The notes beneath the pieces are model-generated. The model ran no database searches, was not told where the DNA came from, and saw nothing but the letters and a program-made list of their open reading frames with translations. This document shows positions 10,325 through 21,840 of a DNA stretch of 64,000 bases, in pieces. How positions within the stretch are numbered: the stretch's first letter is position 1; each line of letters opens with the position of its first letter. Position numbers and translations under genes: made by a program. The stretch lies in the NCBI GenBank assembly GCA_936432065.2, contig OW386293.2:65241965-65305964 (forward strand). Direction: 5' to 3'. The DNA comes from Rutpela maculata. Lineage: Eukaryota > Arthropoda > Insecta > Coleoptera > Cerambycidae.

Positions 10325-12189
10325 GGGTTGTTGCACTAAGTCAAAATTTGAGGAGAATCTATGTTGAACAATAACAATTATTCATAAGAAATCATTAGAA
10401 ACATATAGAAGTTGAAAAGAAAGTCTTATAATATTATAATATTAATTACAAAAATACATGCATTTAAAACGGAGATGACATAATAACGGCAGTCTGTAGA
10501 GAAGTTAGTTACAAAACGACAAGAAACGGGTACTAATTTAGAAACTCGCTGATAGCGAAGGAGAAAAAAGACAAGCACGACAGTTTAATCTGACATTATA
10601 TTTAACGTCAAATTCAACTGACGTTCATAGGTTACAATTCGGTATAGTTTAACAGCATCTAGTTATGGATAAATATAAGTACAGATAGTGTTTTCTGCCG
10701 TACTGTGTAAATAATACCACCTATTCACCAGAAAAACTGTTGTGTTCCAATAATAAACGCTGAACGTAATAATGAATGATTCAAAGCCACCAGAGAAGGA
10801 CCATTTCTTCTTATTGAGAAAACCATTTCAATGTCAAGTAAAGTAACAAATTACAATGTATTCTAAGCGTTTTATTTGTGGTAAGTTGTATCTTAATGTA
10901 GGAATTTGATTTTTAATATGGGTTTATGTTGTAGGAAAAACGGACGCATTACAAGACTTGTGTGGCGTTCTAGCTGTTACAAATTTAAATTACCCGCCAA
11001 ACTGATGGTGTATTACTGTATTCTTAACGGCTCTAGATTAGAATGTTATTCATGCTTTGACTTCCTAAAAGGAGGGAAATGGCTTTAATCTGCTTTTATG
11101 TATTTTATCTAGTTTATGTTGGCATAAAGTGCAGTTGTTTTTGTTAGCTATTGATTATTTATGAAGCTCCATAGACGCGCCCCGTAATACTAGGGTGATC
11201 AATAAATTAAGAAAGGAAATTTAAAAACTCGCCGTTGAAAAACTATATGAAACAAACTGTGAAAGTCGTCTAAAGTCGGTGAACACAATCAGTCGGAAAT
11301 AGCTACGAATGCGTTGGATTGTAGTTATAAATGCCCTTTGAATTATGTGTGTTATAAATACATATCATTGTTTATTGCTTAGATAGATACTAGCATAAAG
11401 TACTTACCTATTTATTATTTTTTGTTATAATACAGACCTGTCTTGATATCTTCGTAAGTCTCATTCTGACTCTTCTTAGAAGTGAGTATCAAAGGATAAT
11501 AAATAATTTCTTTAGTAGATAAACTTATTTTGTTGTTTTCAGTTAGATACGCATGTATATAGTTAATAGGAAATAAAACGATGAAAAGGAAATATTTAAT
11601 AAAATACAAATTATAGTTAACAAATTCATCTAAATTAAATAATAAAATACATATTAGACATATTATGTAATATTAATAAGATAAGATAAAGATAAAGTTC
11701 TTGCAGAAATTACAATAGTTTGTACTGACTATAGCAGCTGTAACGTAAGTACCTTGCAGCTTTTGCACTTCCAACCACTACAATGTCAAAACGATCGTCT
11801 CTTTTTAAAAATTCGCTGACCATAAATATATCTACCGCAAGTAGAATGTCAGAATTAACTTTTACAGCCTCATACTGCCTTAGACGTTTTGTAAAAAAAT
11901 ATTAACAATAACTGCAAACATCAATCACTGCTAGCTAAACGTCAAATTTACTTGTGACATATGAGGTTATTTTCTTTCTTGTCGGCAATGTCAACTTATT
12001 CGTCTTCATCTGTTCTGCTTATAAGTTCACATCTAACTGCCGTTATGATGTCACTACCGTTTTCGCGGCACATTCAAATAGTCGAAGTTTAACAATTTTT
12101 TAAAATATGTTGCGCTAAGAATTTTTCTTCCAAATTAAATATATAACTAAATTAAGTCCTCCACTACCATATTTCACCATTTTTGAAAA
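10325..12189. other. Interior of the foldback element, no gene seen
   Basis: AT-rich sequence. The only modest open frame, 10906-11088 plus (60 codons), has no recognisable domain. No catalytic motifs were found on either strand. Confidence 0.5.
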
Positions 12190-12709
12190 TTCGTCAACAA
12201 CCTGACATCGGATTCAGTTTCAGCAGGTCCAAATACATAAGAATATACTGGTCTGGTCCGTCGGACAAATCATTTTTTTGGGGGGTGTGTTTTTCGTTGT
12301 TGGGGGTGAAAAATGAGCCAATCCATCAATTCTGACTTCGAATCCGGATTCAGCAGGTCAAAATAAATAAAGATACACTGGTATAGTCCGCCGGACGGAC
12401 CACTTTGTTTTTGTTTTGGGGATGTTTTTTGGGGTTGGGGGTGAAAAACGAGCCAATCTGACAATTCTGACTACGGATTCGGTTTCAGCAGGTCCAAATA
12501 CATAAGAATATACTGATTTGGTCTGCCGGACAGACCATTTTTTGGTCTGCCGGACAGACCATTTTTTTGGGAGGTGTTTTTTGGGGTTGGGGGTGAAACA
12601 CGAGCTGATCTGACAATTCCGACTTCGGATTCGGTTTCAGCGGGTCTAAATACATACGGATACACTGGTTTAATCCGGCGGATAGACCGCTTTTTTTGTG
12701 GGGCTGTGT
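12190..12709 (-). repeat. ~133-bp tandem array, right arm (about four units)
   Basis: The same unit as the left arm on the opposite strand, with markers at about 12256, 12390, 12519 and 12676 and a 27-bp local duplication of the marker at 12519-12560. It ends in GTGGGGCTGTGTTATCAT. Confidence 0.85.
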
Positions 12710-13032
12710 TATCATCGGTGATAGCCCGAGGTAAAACCGATGAAAATTGACCGAGTGCGAAGCACGAGTTCAAGTTTCTATAGGTTTTAACGAGTGGTAT
12801 GTATCACCGATTATTAATCATAACACGTGTTTCAGTTTGACAGTAAATATTACAATCAATACAATAATTATTTATTTATTCATTACAATACATATTTTCA
12901 AAGTTAAATGTACAGCTTTGATATACATCAGTAAAATAATTATTTATTTATTTATTTATTACACTACATATTTTGAACGTTAAATGTACAGTTTTGATAT
13001 ACAACTTGTGGATTATCGCATTCGGCATGTCA

Positions 13033-14137
13033 AACTGAAACACTAGTAGATGTTTCAATCCCTTTCATCTTATTTACTATTTCAGAATGTCGTGGGGATT
13101 GCATTTGTAAATAAGACTTTAAGGACTTTGAGTTATTGTGACCAGTTATCTTCATGACTTGTTGCTCTGGTATATCTGTTTTCGCCAAATGGGTTACAGC
13201 TGTTGATCTATAAGAGTGATATGTCACTTCTTTGTTGGTGGTATCAATTCCCACTTTTTGAGCGGTTTCCTTTGTCCATTTGGAGACAGTATTAACACCT
13301 ACAGGTAGGTTTTTATAATATGCTATAGTACTTCCTAATCTCCTATTTCTGTTTGGTGTCAGGAAAAATCTATTGTCGTTACATTATCTGATCGTTTTCC
13401 CATTAGTTTTAGAAACAATCGAACTGGACATACATCAGGATCTACTGTATTAGGTATTAACCATTTGCTATCACAACAAGTTTTGTCCCTTCCTTGATTC
13501 GTTTTGTTAAATACTGGATTGTATTCAATTCGGTTAGTAAAGTTTCCAGAATTGTCAGTTTCTTTCTTGAAGTGATAAATGGATGCAGACGCAGCTTCGT
13601 TACCACGCCATGCCAATTCTTTAGCGACAATGTTAAAGAACTTTTTTTGAAGCCCTTCAGGTGTATTCTCGTCCCAGATTTTTTGCAGTTTTTTACATTC
13701 TTCTAGTGTAAAAGCAACAGCACTAACCTTTCTTTTTTCTTGTATTTCCTGCAGTTGCTTTCTTTTAGAATCGAGAGCTACCCTTGCTTCTTTAAATTCC
13801 ATGTCAGTAAATAGATTGAACTTGATATTATATTCAGTGAAGAATTTTTCTTGTATAATCTTTGCCGCGGAGTTCCATAATGTTTTGACAACACATTCTT
13901 TATATTCTTGGCCGTCTTTTCTTCTCATGTTGCAAGCATAATTTTTTAATATTAATGCAATTTCTGGAATCGTAGTCTCTTACGTTATTTTGATTCTCCT
14001 TGAAGCGCAAAATTCCATGAACTGGTTCCACTGAGTTTCTTTATTAATTTTGGTATTTTTTGGTGTTTTTTCTCAATTAATTTTCGAATCTCTTCGCTAG
14101 CATCTCCCCATCGACGGTGATCCACTGATTGAAACAT
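13033..14137 (-). pseudogene. Crypton-type tyrosine recombinase (DUF3504-like)
   Basis: Start ATG at 14137 (MFQSVDHRRWGDASEEI). Reading leftward: an N-terminal helical domain (TQWNQFMEFCASRRIKI, then IPEIALILKNYACNMRRKDG), a central catalytic region with ELAWRGNEAA, KWLIPNTVDPDVCPVRLFLK and the PVGVNTVSKWTKE segment, then the C-terminal core HSYRSTAVTHLA (H-x2-R) and ITGHNNSKSLKSYLQM (GH...Y). First Arg, HxxR, H and the Tyr nucleophile are all recognisable. In the family this enzyme recombines a circular element into the genome without TIRs. Defects: a frame change in an A-rich run near 14060, a TAA at 13980-13982, and a frame change near 13375 before DNRFFLTPN. Similar domains occur in host genes related to ZMYM and KCTD1, but the lesions argue for a dead transposon copy. 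Confidence 0.85.
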
Positions 14138-14275
14138 TTTTCTGCTTAAGAGCACTATTTTCTGATTTCTTTTGTTTTTGTATTTTAACCAATGAAATTA
14201 ATCAAAAATATACCATGTGACACGTGAATTATATTCTCAGTGAAATATTATCTGATATACAAAAACATATAATAA

Positions 14276-15203
14276 TCCAATCAATGAATGCCCAAAAGAG
14301 GATTGTAGAGAACATTTAAGAGGGGAGAATTTTCCTCTTCAGGAATGTGTTGGGGGTAGTTAGGAGGTAAAAATACTAAAAGTCCCCGCCCCTAGCCCCG
14401 CCACTTAAGGGGGGGGGACTAGGGGGATTCTTCGCTTATAACTCAGAAACGATGCGTCGTACGGAAAAAGGTAATCTATGCAAAATTAAACGTAATTAAA
14501 TTTTCCACAAGAATATTTATATTCATTTTCTTCCTATGTGTTATAGTTTACGAGATACTCATCAGTGAAAATCGATGATTAATAAAAAAAAAATCAATTA
14601 TGTACCTTGAATATTTCTATCAAAGCTGTTTACCGTGGTCTGCTAATAAATCACAGTCATAAAACAATCTTTATTTTACAACACTCGACGTATTTACTAA
14701 CCTAATATTTTGTCAAAATCTATACATTTCCTTAAATATACAGTGTGACTCATTTAAAATGAAGATACTTTTATAACTTTTTTGTTTCCGATTTGAATCA
14801 AATTTTACTCAAGTATAAAACAAATTAGAATCTACTTATAATCAGAAAAACATTCGGCTGCTACAAAGGCAAAGCCACTTGCGGTACCAAAATATGCTGA
14901 AAAAAATAAAACATTTTGAATGTTAGTAATTCTAAAAAATGCATCCGATCTGCGCCACAAAGGTACATACACCAAAATTTGATTTGGTTATTGGTGGAGG
15001 ATTTCTCATACATAAGCTCATCTAGCAAAGGGGATCCTGAGTTTCCGCAATTTGTGGTAGCTACGTGAAATTCGTTACGATCACCATCGTCATCAATTCA
15101 ATGTGATTTTTAACCTTCTCTCCTCCTAACTGCCACCAACACATTCCCGAAGAGAAAAATTCTCTCTTCCTAAATGTTCTCTACAACTCTTTCATTGACT
15201 GGA
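14276..15203. mobile_element. ~930-bp element with ~110-bp terminal inverted repeats
   Basis: The left end (14276-14390) and right end (15105-15203) are inverted copies: TTGTAGAGAACATTTA, GGAATGTGTTGG and AGTTAGGAGG appear in both. The interior has no open frame of note; it starts with a C/G-rich stretch at 14380-14430. It lies between the Crypton and the YqaJ gene. Likely a non-autonomous DNA transposon; superfamily unknown. Confidence 0.7.
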
Positions 15204-15246
15204 CTATAAATACAGAGAACTTAAAACTTCTAAAATTGATAAAAAC

Positions 15247-15804
15247 CTAGTCTTTACATAATACTATTGCAGATTTCCAAAATTCTTCTGCATGATTCAT
15301 GATGCCTACAATTTTCGCTTCATTATACTCAACTTCTAGTATTGTTACTTCATTGTTATTTTCAAATTTAGGTGAGGCAACACAAAAGAGACCTGCTGTT
15401 TTATTTGCCATTAACATCGAAGCTGGATTTGGTAATAAAACGTGTTTGTTATCTGACCATCAACTATATATATTTTCATGCTCTTTCCTTTAAAAGGACA
15501 TTTCACTTCAATAACTAAATCATCTGTGATGCCATCTGGTGAAGCTCCAAGAATAAGATGGGCATCATTTAAAAATAAACCCGGTTTATTTATTTTTATG
15601 TTTCTTTTTTTTTGATACAATTTCTAAAACTGTTGATTCAAGTTTTTTACCTCTATTTATAGCTTCAGTTTGGAAGGGCTGTGCAGCACCTACAATTTTT
15701 TCTTTTAAACCTCCCGAAAATGTCGTGCACTGAGCCGTTTCGTAAACAATTGATGCTGTAATCCTCCCGTATCTTAACTCGTACCACTCTGAGGATTCGA
15801 CGTT
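15247..15804 (-). pseudogene. YqaJ-type nuclease core exon (ISL2EU second protein)
   Basis: The minus strand opens with SSEWYELRYGRITAS, the entry of a YqaJ/lambda-exonuclease-like fold. It continues with AINRGKKLESTVLEIV, then LGASPDGI and VIEVKCPF, the Asp and Glu-x-Lys metal-site motifs. After YQIQ a frame change near 15413 leads to ASMLMANKTAGLFCVASP and HAEEFWKSAI, ending at TAG 15247-15249. Another frame change lies in the A-run near 15610. The catalytic residues are present but two frameshifts break the reading. It belongs with the exons at 17345-17498 and 17948-18084. In ISL2EU-type transposons a YqaJ protein accompanies the transposase; its role in transposition is not established to my knowledge. 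Confidence 0.85.
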
Positions 15805-15805
15805 A

Positions 15806-17145
15806 AGCTTGCTATGGCTTGTCTGATCGGGTTTTTCTTGATCAGTTTGAATAAAATAAGTAAATATTGACCACAGGTGACCTAACTCACCCCCAGTGGT
15901 GAAACTACCCCCACCCCCAATACCAAAATGCCACGAAAATTATGAGAATCAGCTGAAAATCGGTATACCCCGTTTTCGAGGGCGAGGAATACGATGGTGA
16001 TAATTCTTCCCGACCTACCCTTCACCCACTACCTCTAAACCTGAAAACTACCCCCTTTTTCGATTTTCCGGTACTAGGCGTATCGGATTTATTTTTTGGT
16101 CAATTCGAATAAGATAGGTAAATATTGACCACAGGTGACCTAACCACCCCCAGGAGTTAAAACTACCCCACCCTCAATAACGAAGTGCCACGGAAACAAC
16201 AAAAATCAGCTGAAAAGCGGTATACTCCCGTTTTTGAGGGCGAGGAATACAATGGTGATATTTCTCGACCTACTCTTCAACCACTACCTCTAAATCTGAA
16301 AACTTTTCCGACTTTCCGGTGCTAAGCTTGAGAGGATTGTATCGGATTTTTTTGTCAATTTGAATCAAATAGGTAAATATTGACCACAGGTGACCTACCC
16401 CCACCCCCAATAACTAAATGCCACGAAAATCAGCTTGAAAGCGGTATGCTCCCGTTTTCGAGGACGAAGAACATGATGGTGACAATATTTCCCGACATAT
16501 CCTTCACTCACTGAGAAACCACCCCTTTTCAGATTTTCCGGAGCTAGACTTACGAGGGCTTGTCGGATAGGACTTTTTCTCATCAGTTCGACTAAAATAA
16601 GTAAAACTGAATCAGACGAGACCCAACCAACTAGGAGGCTCAAGCAGCCTTTACACGAAGTGAACTTTTCCTTCAGTGGCTTGTAGGGAATTGAGACGAG
16701 TCATTGGTATATATTAGATATTTTTGTTTTTTTCATTGATTATAAATGTAAAAATATTTTCTATTTTATTCAAATTGACCAAAAAATAAATCCGATACGA
16801 TAAGCCCTCGCAAGCCTAGCAGCCTAGTTTTCGGGGTGGAGGGAAGGTGGTAAAACATTATCACCATCGTATTCCTCGCTCTCGAAAACGGGGGTATACC
16901 AGTTTTCAGCTGATTTTCGTTATTTTCGTCGCATTTTGGTATGGGGGTGACTTAGGTCACCTGTGGTCAATATTTACTTATTTTATTCAAACTGATCAAG
17001 AAAAACCCGATCCGACAAGCCCTTGTAAGCCTAGCCTCGAAAAATCTGAAGAAGGTGGTTTTTTCGATTTGGGGTAGCAGTTGAACGCTAGGGCGGAAAA
17101 CATTGTCACCATCGTGTTCCCCGCCCTCGACAACGGGGGGTTAAT
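15806..17145. repeat. ~257-bp satellite-like array that inverts
   Basis: Three direct units carry AAATATTGACCACAGGTGACC at 15862, 16120 and 16375 (steps 258 and 255), with a decayed fourth near 16600. After a spacer (16620-16750), about one and a half units run in the opposite direction, with GGTCACCTGTGGTCAATATT at about 16947. Each unit also has a GAGGGCGAGGAATAC box and a CCACTACCTCTAAA box. No coding potential is seen. It fills the interval between YqaJ exons 2 and 3. Confidence 0.8.
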
Positions 17146-17344
17146 GTCTTGCGGTCCGGTCGCAGAACTTTTGGGATAAAAACTTTATCTCAAGGGACTA
17201 TATGTGACAAGTATTTATAAATAATAATTATGGAAGCTATGATAAAGTTCTTTTTTCAATGTCACTTTCATTAATATTACATTTAAGGGAGGCCACCGGT
17301 CTATCTAAAATAAATCGTGAAGCTAAAGAATAAGATAGGCTTAC

Positions 17345-17498
17345 CTGCGGATGCTGAATAGTCCATACAGTTACAGCTCACAACAACTTCCTGATCCTCA
17401 TCTATAACCGCACACACAACATTATGCCTTTTTGCGTACCTTATGCTCTGGAGCCATTCCTTTTTAGTTGCACATATTCAACAGCATTATCTCCATGA
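17345..17498 (-). pseudogene. YqaJ protein, SWIM-finger exon
   Basis: The minus strand reads HGDNAVEYVQLKR, then PEHKVRKKA, NVVCAVIDEDQEVVVSCNC and MDYSASAG, the first half of a SWIM-type zinc finger (CxC) that precedes the nuclease domain in this family. The 5' border is ACAG at 17499-17502 and the 3' border is GTAAGC from 17344 downward, so both splice sites are visible. A short deletion or frame change after QLKRNG and a TAA within RKKA break it. The second half of the finger (usually CKH) was not found, probably displaced by the array to the left. Confidence 0.75.
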
Positions 17499-17947
17499 CT
17501 GTTTGGTAGCCCCATTTCAAATAAATTGTTAGTTTAAATATATAAGAGGTATATTTTCAAAAACAAATTGTATCTATGTATAGGTAGATCAATATTACTT
17601 ATGCTAGAAATTATAATTTATGATGTTAAAGTAAAAATACCAAGTAAATATTTTATAATATGATACCATGTTTATTTAAAATTAAAAATTAATCATCATG
17701 CCGAAAGATACATTTTGGGAGGGAACTAAATGATATTTAGGAATTATTTTATTTTCCTATAATTACTATACAAATCGTTAAAATTCATGTTTTTGACAAA
17801 ACTAGACTGTTAAAAAACTTAGCATGCTTAAATTTCATTAGCTTGGGTAGGAATTTTCTACCAAATGTTGGTACATATACAGAAATTCCACTACTTTGTT
17901 TATAAATCTCAAATAAAATAATTAGTTCTTTTTCAAATAATACATAC

Positions 17948-18084
17948 CTGCTCGTTTTTACATTTCGCATTTCTGCACTTAAAAAGTTCACATTTGTTAT
18001 AAAAAAATTATTCACCATTTGAAAGTCTACTTTAGGTAAATTATCAGCAGCACTTTTAACATATCCCTCTTCCACTTTACTCAT
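17948..18084 (-). pseudogene. YqaJ protein, first exon
   Basis: ATG at 18084 starts MSKVEEGYVKSAADNLPKV, followed by MVNNFFITNVNFLSAEMRN and VKTS. In the family the N-terminus has the same pattern of LP-x2-D, a short helix and a VKT end before the SYGD segment. The exon ends at 17948 before GTATGT, and joining to 17498 keeps the frame across an AGC-AGT-CAT junction. A longer open frame to 18291 and 17785 only reflects flanking sequence. This exon has no lesion. Confidence 0.7.
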
Positions 18085-18299
18085 TTTGATCGTAGAATTA
18101 ATAAAACATAAACCAGAAACTGATAAAATATTTTCACTCCAAACAATCCAAACATCAAAATATAAATAAAGTTTTAGGTTAATCATCTGATGTGAACATC
18201 TGTCAATGCAGAAGCGGGTGAAGGTTAAACCTAAACTACAAAATATCAACGTCCGACGCTTTTGGCATTTATCTAGATTCTGATTGGCCAATATTTACA

Positions 18300-20098
18300 A
18301 GTCCACTGCTTTAGACCAATCACAGTACAAACAATAAAAGAGGAAATTCTGAGGAGTTTTAGAGGAAAGCTTCCTTTAACACACACTTAGAACCACTTAG
18401 AACCTGTTGTCAACTAATTATATCCATAATCTCATTGGTTTACCGGGCAGATACGTCATTCTGGCGTAAAAATGCCCATTTTAAAAAGCCGTGAAATTAT
18501 CAGCAAGTTGTTTTAACGATATTTTCTTAGAAGTAATTCTTATTAGAAAAGTAAATTGTTGTAAATTAATAAAATGTTTTATTATATCATTTTCACGACA
18601 TAAAATGTTAAAATAAAATTAGTGGGAAAATCCCATTAATTTTTATCCTAGAGAAATAAAAAAAGTCTTTAGTCTTTGAAATATTGTGAAAAAATTAAAT
18701 TTTTTTCAGAAATCACTTTTTTTCAAATATAGGCATCCTAAACCGGTTAATCTTCTAAAACATATTGTTAGTACTTAAATAAAGTAAATTGTAAATGGAT
18801 TACGTTCAATTTCAATTCTTGCGGCGAAGCCATTAGTTTCATTGCTGATTTTTTTCTCCGAAAAAAAGAGACAACCATTTTATTTTCATCATAACTCGGT
18901 TAGTTCTTATGCCAACGACTTTTACCGAAGTTCATTTCAAAAGTATTTTCAAGTATTTTTAAAAATGTTTAATTGTTTTCCTCCAGAAATTTTCCATGTT
19001 TCCATTACTTAACGTTGAAAGGATCGAATTCAGTTTTCGGCGAACAGAAAGTCACTTTCAACGAGCCATAACTCGGTTCTTATTGCATCTACAGAAATAA
19101 TAAAAAAAAAACAATCGATTTTTTATTTTATAGGCTTCATTTTTGCTTATAATATTTCTTTTGGTAAAACGTAAAGTTTTCGTGTTATTAGTGAAAAATC
19201 GTTCTGAAACATGCATTTTTTAGATGATAAATCAACATTTTCAATCAAGAATAACTCAAAAAGTATTGACTCATCGAAAAAATTTCATAGAACATTTATT
19301 GCTTAGAATTAATTCCACTATCGATTTGTGTAGTTACTTCGAACATAATAATTTCCACCCCTGAGAAGAGGTGGAATCCACCCCTTCACATCGGCACTAT
19401 ATAACTTTTGTTCCTTGAGCCGTTCCCTAATTACTGTCCAAATTTCACGTCAACTGGTTTTATTCGAAAGAATTCTGAGCGAAAACACAGGACTAAATTA
19501 ACTTTTTCATGAATATCGGAAAAAAAAACATAAAAAAACAGATTTTTCCTGTAAAAGTTGTTATTATTGCTTAAACAATATAAATAATTATCAACCCCGA
19601 TCGTGAGAAACATTTTCTAACTTAAATTTTCATTAAAAACAACTCAATTTTTAAAATATATTTTTTGTAAATATTGTTATTATTGTTTAAACAATATAAA
19701 TAATTATTTGCGCCACTTGGCATGTCTCTGATTTTGAATAATATTAAAATAGACACATTTTAAAAAAGAATGATCAAAATCGGAGCTGTTGCTGAGAATT
19801 AAGAAGTGAAAACCTTCATTGACTCGACTATACTTGTTGTTGCAGAGTTCACTAGCATAGGATCAATGTATTCTCGATTTATTTCGCTATTTTTGTAGTG
19901 TGATTTGCTTAAAACCAAAAAGTCACTTTTACCCTCTTCAGCTTTGATGTTAATAGTGTCAATCCCAAGTGATATAGTTGTACCGCGTTACGTCAGATTG
20001 ATTAAAGTTATTGGCGGCGCATTACCTATGTTGGTTTAGCCTTAAAATGCGTACTTTTCATTCAAATGAAAAAAAAACACGAAAAAACGTATATACAT
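18300..20098. other. AT-rich stretch without genes
   Basis: No protein or RNA gene recognised. A 41-bp direct repeat containing TTGTTATTATTGCTTAAAC / TTGTTATTATTGTTTAAAC and AATATAAATAATTAT lies at about 19552 and 19668. The rest reads like decayed repeat sequence. Confidence 0.5.
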
Positions 20099-20976
20099 AC
20101 CGGGTGTAATAGGATCATGGTACACCCCAACTCTTTTCTCCTTTAGTTTTGAAGATAATTGATTGAAATTTGGGATATCCTATATACATAATAACCGGCA
20201 CTTTTTTGTCAAAAAGTGATTTTTTTTTCACTTCCTGTTTCGCCAGAAGTGACACTAACTTTCGATTTTTAAATAGAACATCCTGTATATTATTGCATTT
20301 TTGAATTCTGCATAATTTTCTGAATCCAACGATACCAAATAAGTGACATTTCAAACGTCAATATATTTCATAATATAATATTTAGTTTTCCATTTAAGTG
20401 TGCATTGACGGTTCCGATTTATTCTAAATGACCGGTGTAATGTTAGAAAAATTGAAATCCTGTCAAAAATACTAAATTATGTGATTTATGAGTAAATAAT
20501 AAAATTCATCAAAATGGTTTTGGGGCAAAACTCAATTTTTTCAAATGGAACCATATTGGTACCGTGATACCATTTATCAGTACTATTAATAAGGAATTTA
20601 TTCATATGTCATATTAAAATGTGCGACAAATACAAACAAAATTACAGCTAACAGAAAATAAGAAAATACAATTTTGTTCTAATTAAATGTTAAAAAATAA
20701 CTAAGGTGGCTTTGAAAACAATGAAATATTTAGTTGGTCAAACATTTGTTGGTTTACCGGTGTTTTTATTGTCTTTAAAAATTGTTTTAAATTCTTGTTA
20801 ATTGTGTTGAAAATGTCGCAAATTTATACAACAGATGAAAAAGTGGACATATTAATTATTTATGGGGAATGTAGAAAAAATGCCGTAGCGGCTAGACACC
20901 TTTATGCCGAATGATATTCTGATAGACAATGTTCAGCGGGAAATTATTTTAAACGTCTTGAAAATCAATTCCGAAG
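20099..20976 (+). pseudogene. DUF4817-type transposase N-terminus, truncated
   Basis: A possible Tc1/mariner-like left end is TA followed by CCGGGTGTA at 20098-20107. The ORF starts with ATG at 20813 and reads TTDEKVDILIIYGECRKN then AVAARHLYAE, a TGA stop, and YSDRQCSAGNYFKRLENQ. This is the helix-turn-helix domain DUF4817 found at the N-terminus of many insect transposases, normally followed by a DDE domain. The TGA is a likely Arg codon change. The sequence switches at about 20977 to a LINE on the other strand, so the catalytic part is missing. Family call is good; the link with the end at 20099 is inference. Confidence 0.6.
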
Positions 20977-21470
20977 AGAGTCTCACACCTTTTCCTTAGT
21001 TCTTTTTTCTCCCTAATAAGGTCCACTAGTTACCTTGGAAGATTGTTGTAAAATGTTTTAGACGCGATGTTCTTTTTGCTGTCGTAATCAGTACTGTCAG
21101 GTCAGTTCCTGCTAGGTCTATCTCCTCCGGGGTATTGCAGAATGGAATCATCCTCCTTAGGTCTCCTAGTTTTGATGGAGCAGCGTATTTGGATTTGGAA
21201 CATGGTGGCCACTGGGTAACAGCCACTATTCAGCTCGTGCAGAGTTTCTGCATGGTAATAAATATTTCTAGTTATGTAGATGTCTACGATTGATTGGCTG
21301 GTGTGCGGAAAGGTTGGTGAACTAGAAGCAATTATATTCATATTGGGACAGCTGGCCACATACTGTTGTAGATTGCGACCAGATGGGTTCGGATTAGGAT
21401 TATTGGATTCCATGTAGGGTGCTTCGAGTTGATATTGTAGAATAACTCACTACCGTCCATCTAGGTGACT
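20977..21470 (-). pseudogene. LINE ORF2 endonuclease, C-terminal part
   Basis: Minus-strand reading gives GRNLQQYVASCPNMNIIA, then PTFPHTSQSIVDIYITRNI, LHELNSGCYPVATMFQIQ and, after a frame change, KTFYNNLPR followed by a stop and LVDLIREKKELRKR. This is the end of an APE-type endonuclease and the linker before reverse transcriptase in Jockey/CR1-like LINEs. The usual S-D-H catalytic triplet is SGC here, so the nuclease site is lost. The RT is absent because the segment ends near 20977. It matches in family and orientation the endonuclease start at 23160-23310. Confidence 0.75.
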
Positions 21471-21618
21471 CGACATCAATTTATTTTTAGAAGGGCGCCA
21501 GCCGCGTTCTGCCCCGTTCTTCCACTCCCAAGCGGGTTCGAGATAAGATATACTTCAATAGACGAGTAATAGGTCAAGGCTGCACTACCTCAGATCATTA
21601 ACAACGCTCTCTCAGAAC

Positions 21619-21840
21619 GTGATTTGAATTTGACGTGACTGTTACCTTTTTATACCTCAATAATGGGTTTGACGCCTTTGGATTTTTGTAATTTTCGCAT
21701 AAAAAAAATCCCTATCGAAGATTTCCCATCCTATGTGATTAGAATTTGACGTGATTAGTATCTGTTTACCTACTAATAATGGTCTCTACACTTAAAGATT
21801 TCTGGAGAAATCGCATAAAAAAATCCCTATCAAGCTCCCG
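21619..21840. repeat. ~117-bp tandem duplication
   Basis: Two copies each containing AATTTGACGTGA, a CAATAATGG/TAATAATGG box and CGCATAAAAAAA followed by TCCCTATC. The copies are clearly diverged. Confidence 0.6.

Larger units (their letters stand above)
9453..12715. mobile_element. Foldback element with tandem-array ends
   Basis: The two outer ends share ATGATNACACAGCCCCAC in inverted orientation (9453 and 12715). Each end then continues as an array of a ~133-bp unit, pointing inward from both sides. The interior (10325-12190) holds no recognisable transposase. No convincing target duplication is seen. A third array at 23740-24155 ends in the same terminal motif. The element is presumably non-autonomous; its superfamily is unknown. 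Confidence 0.65.
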
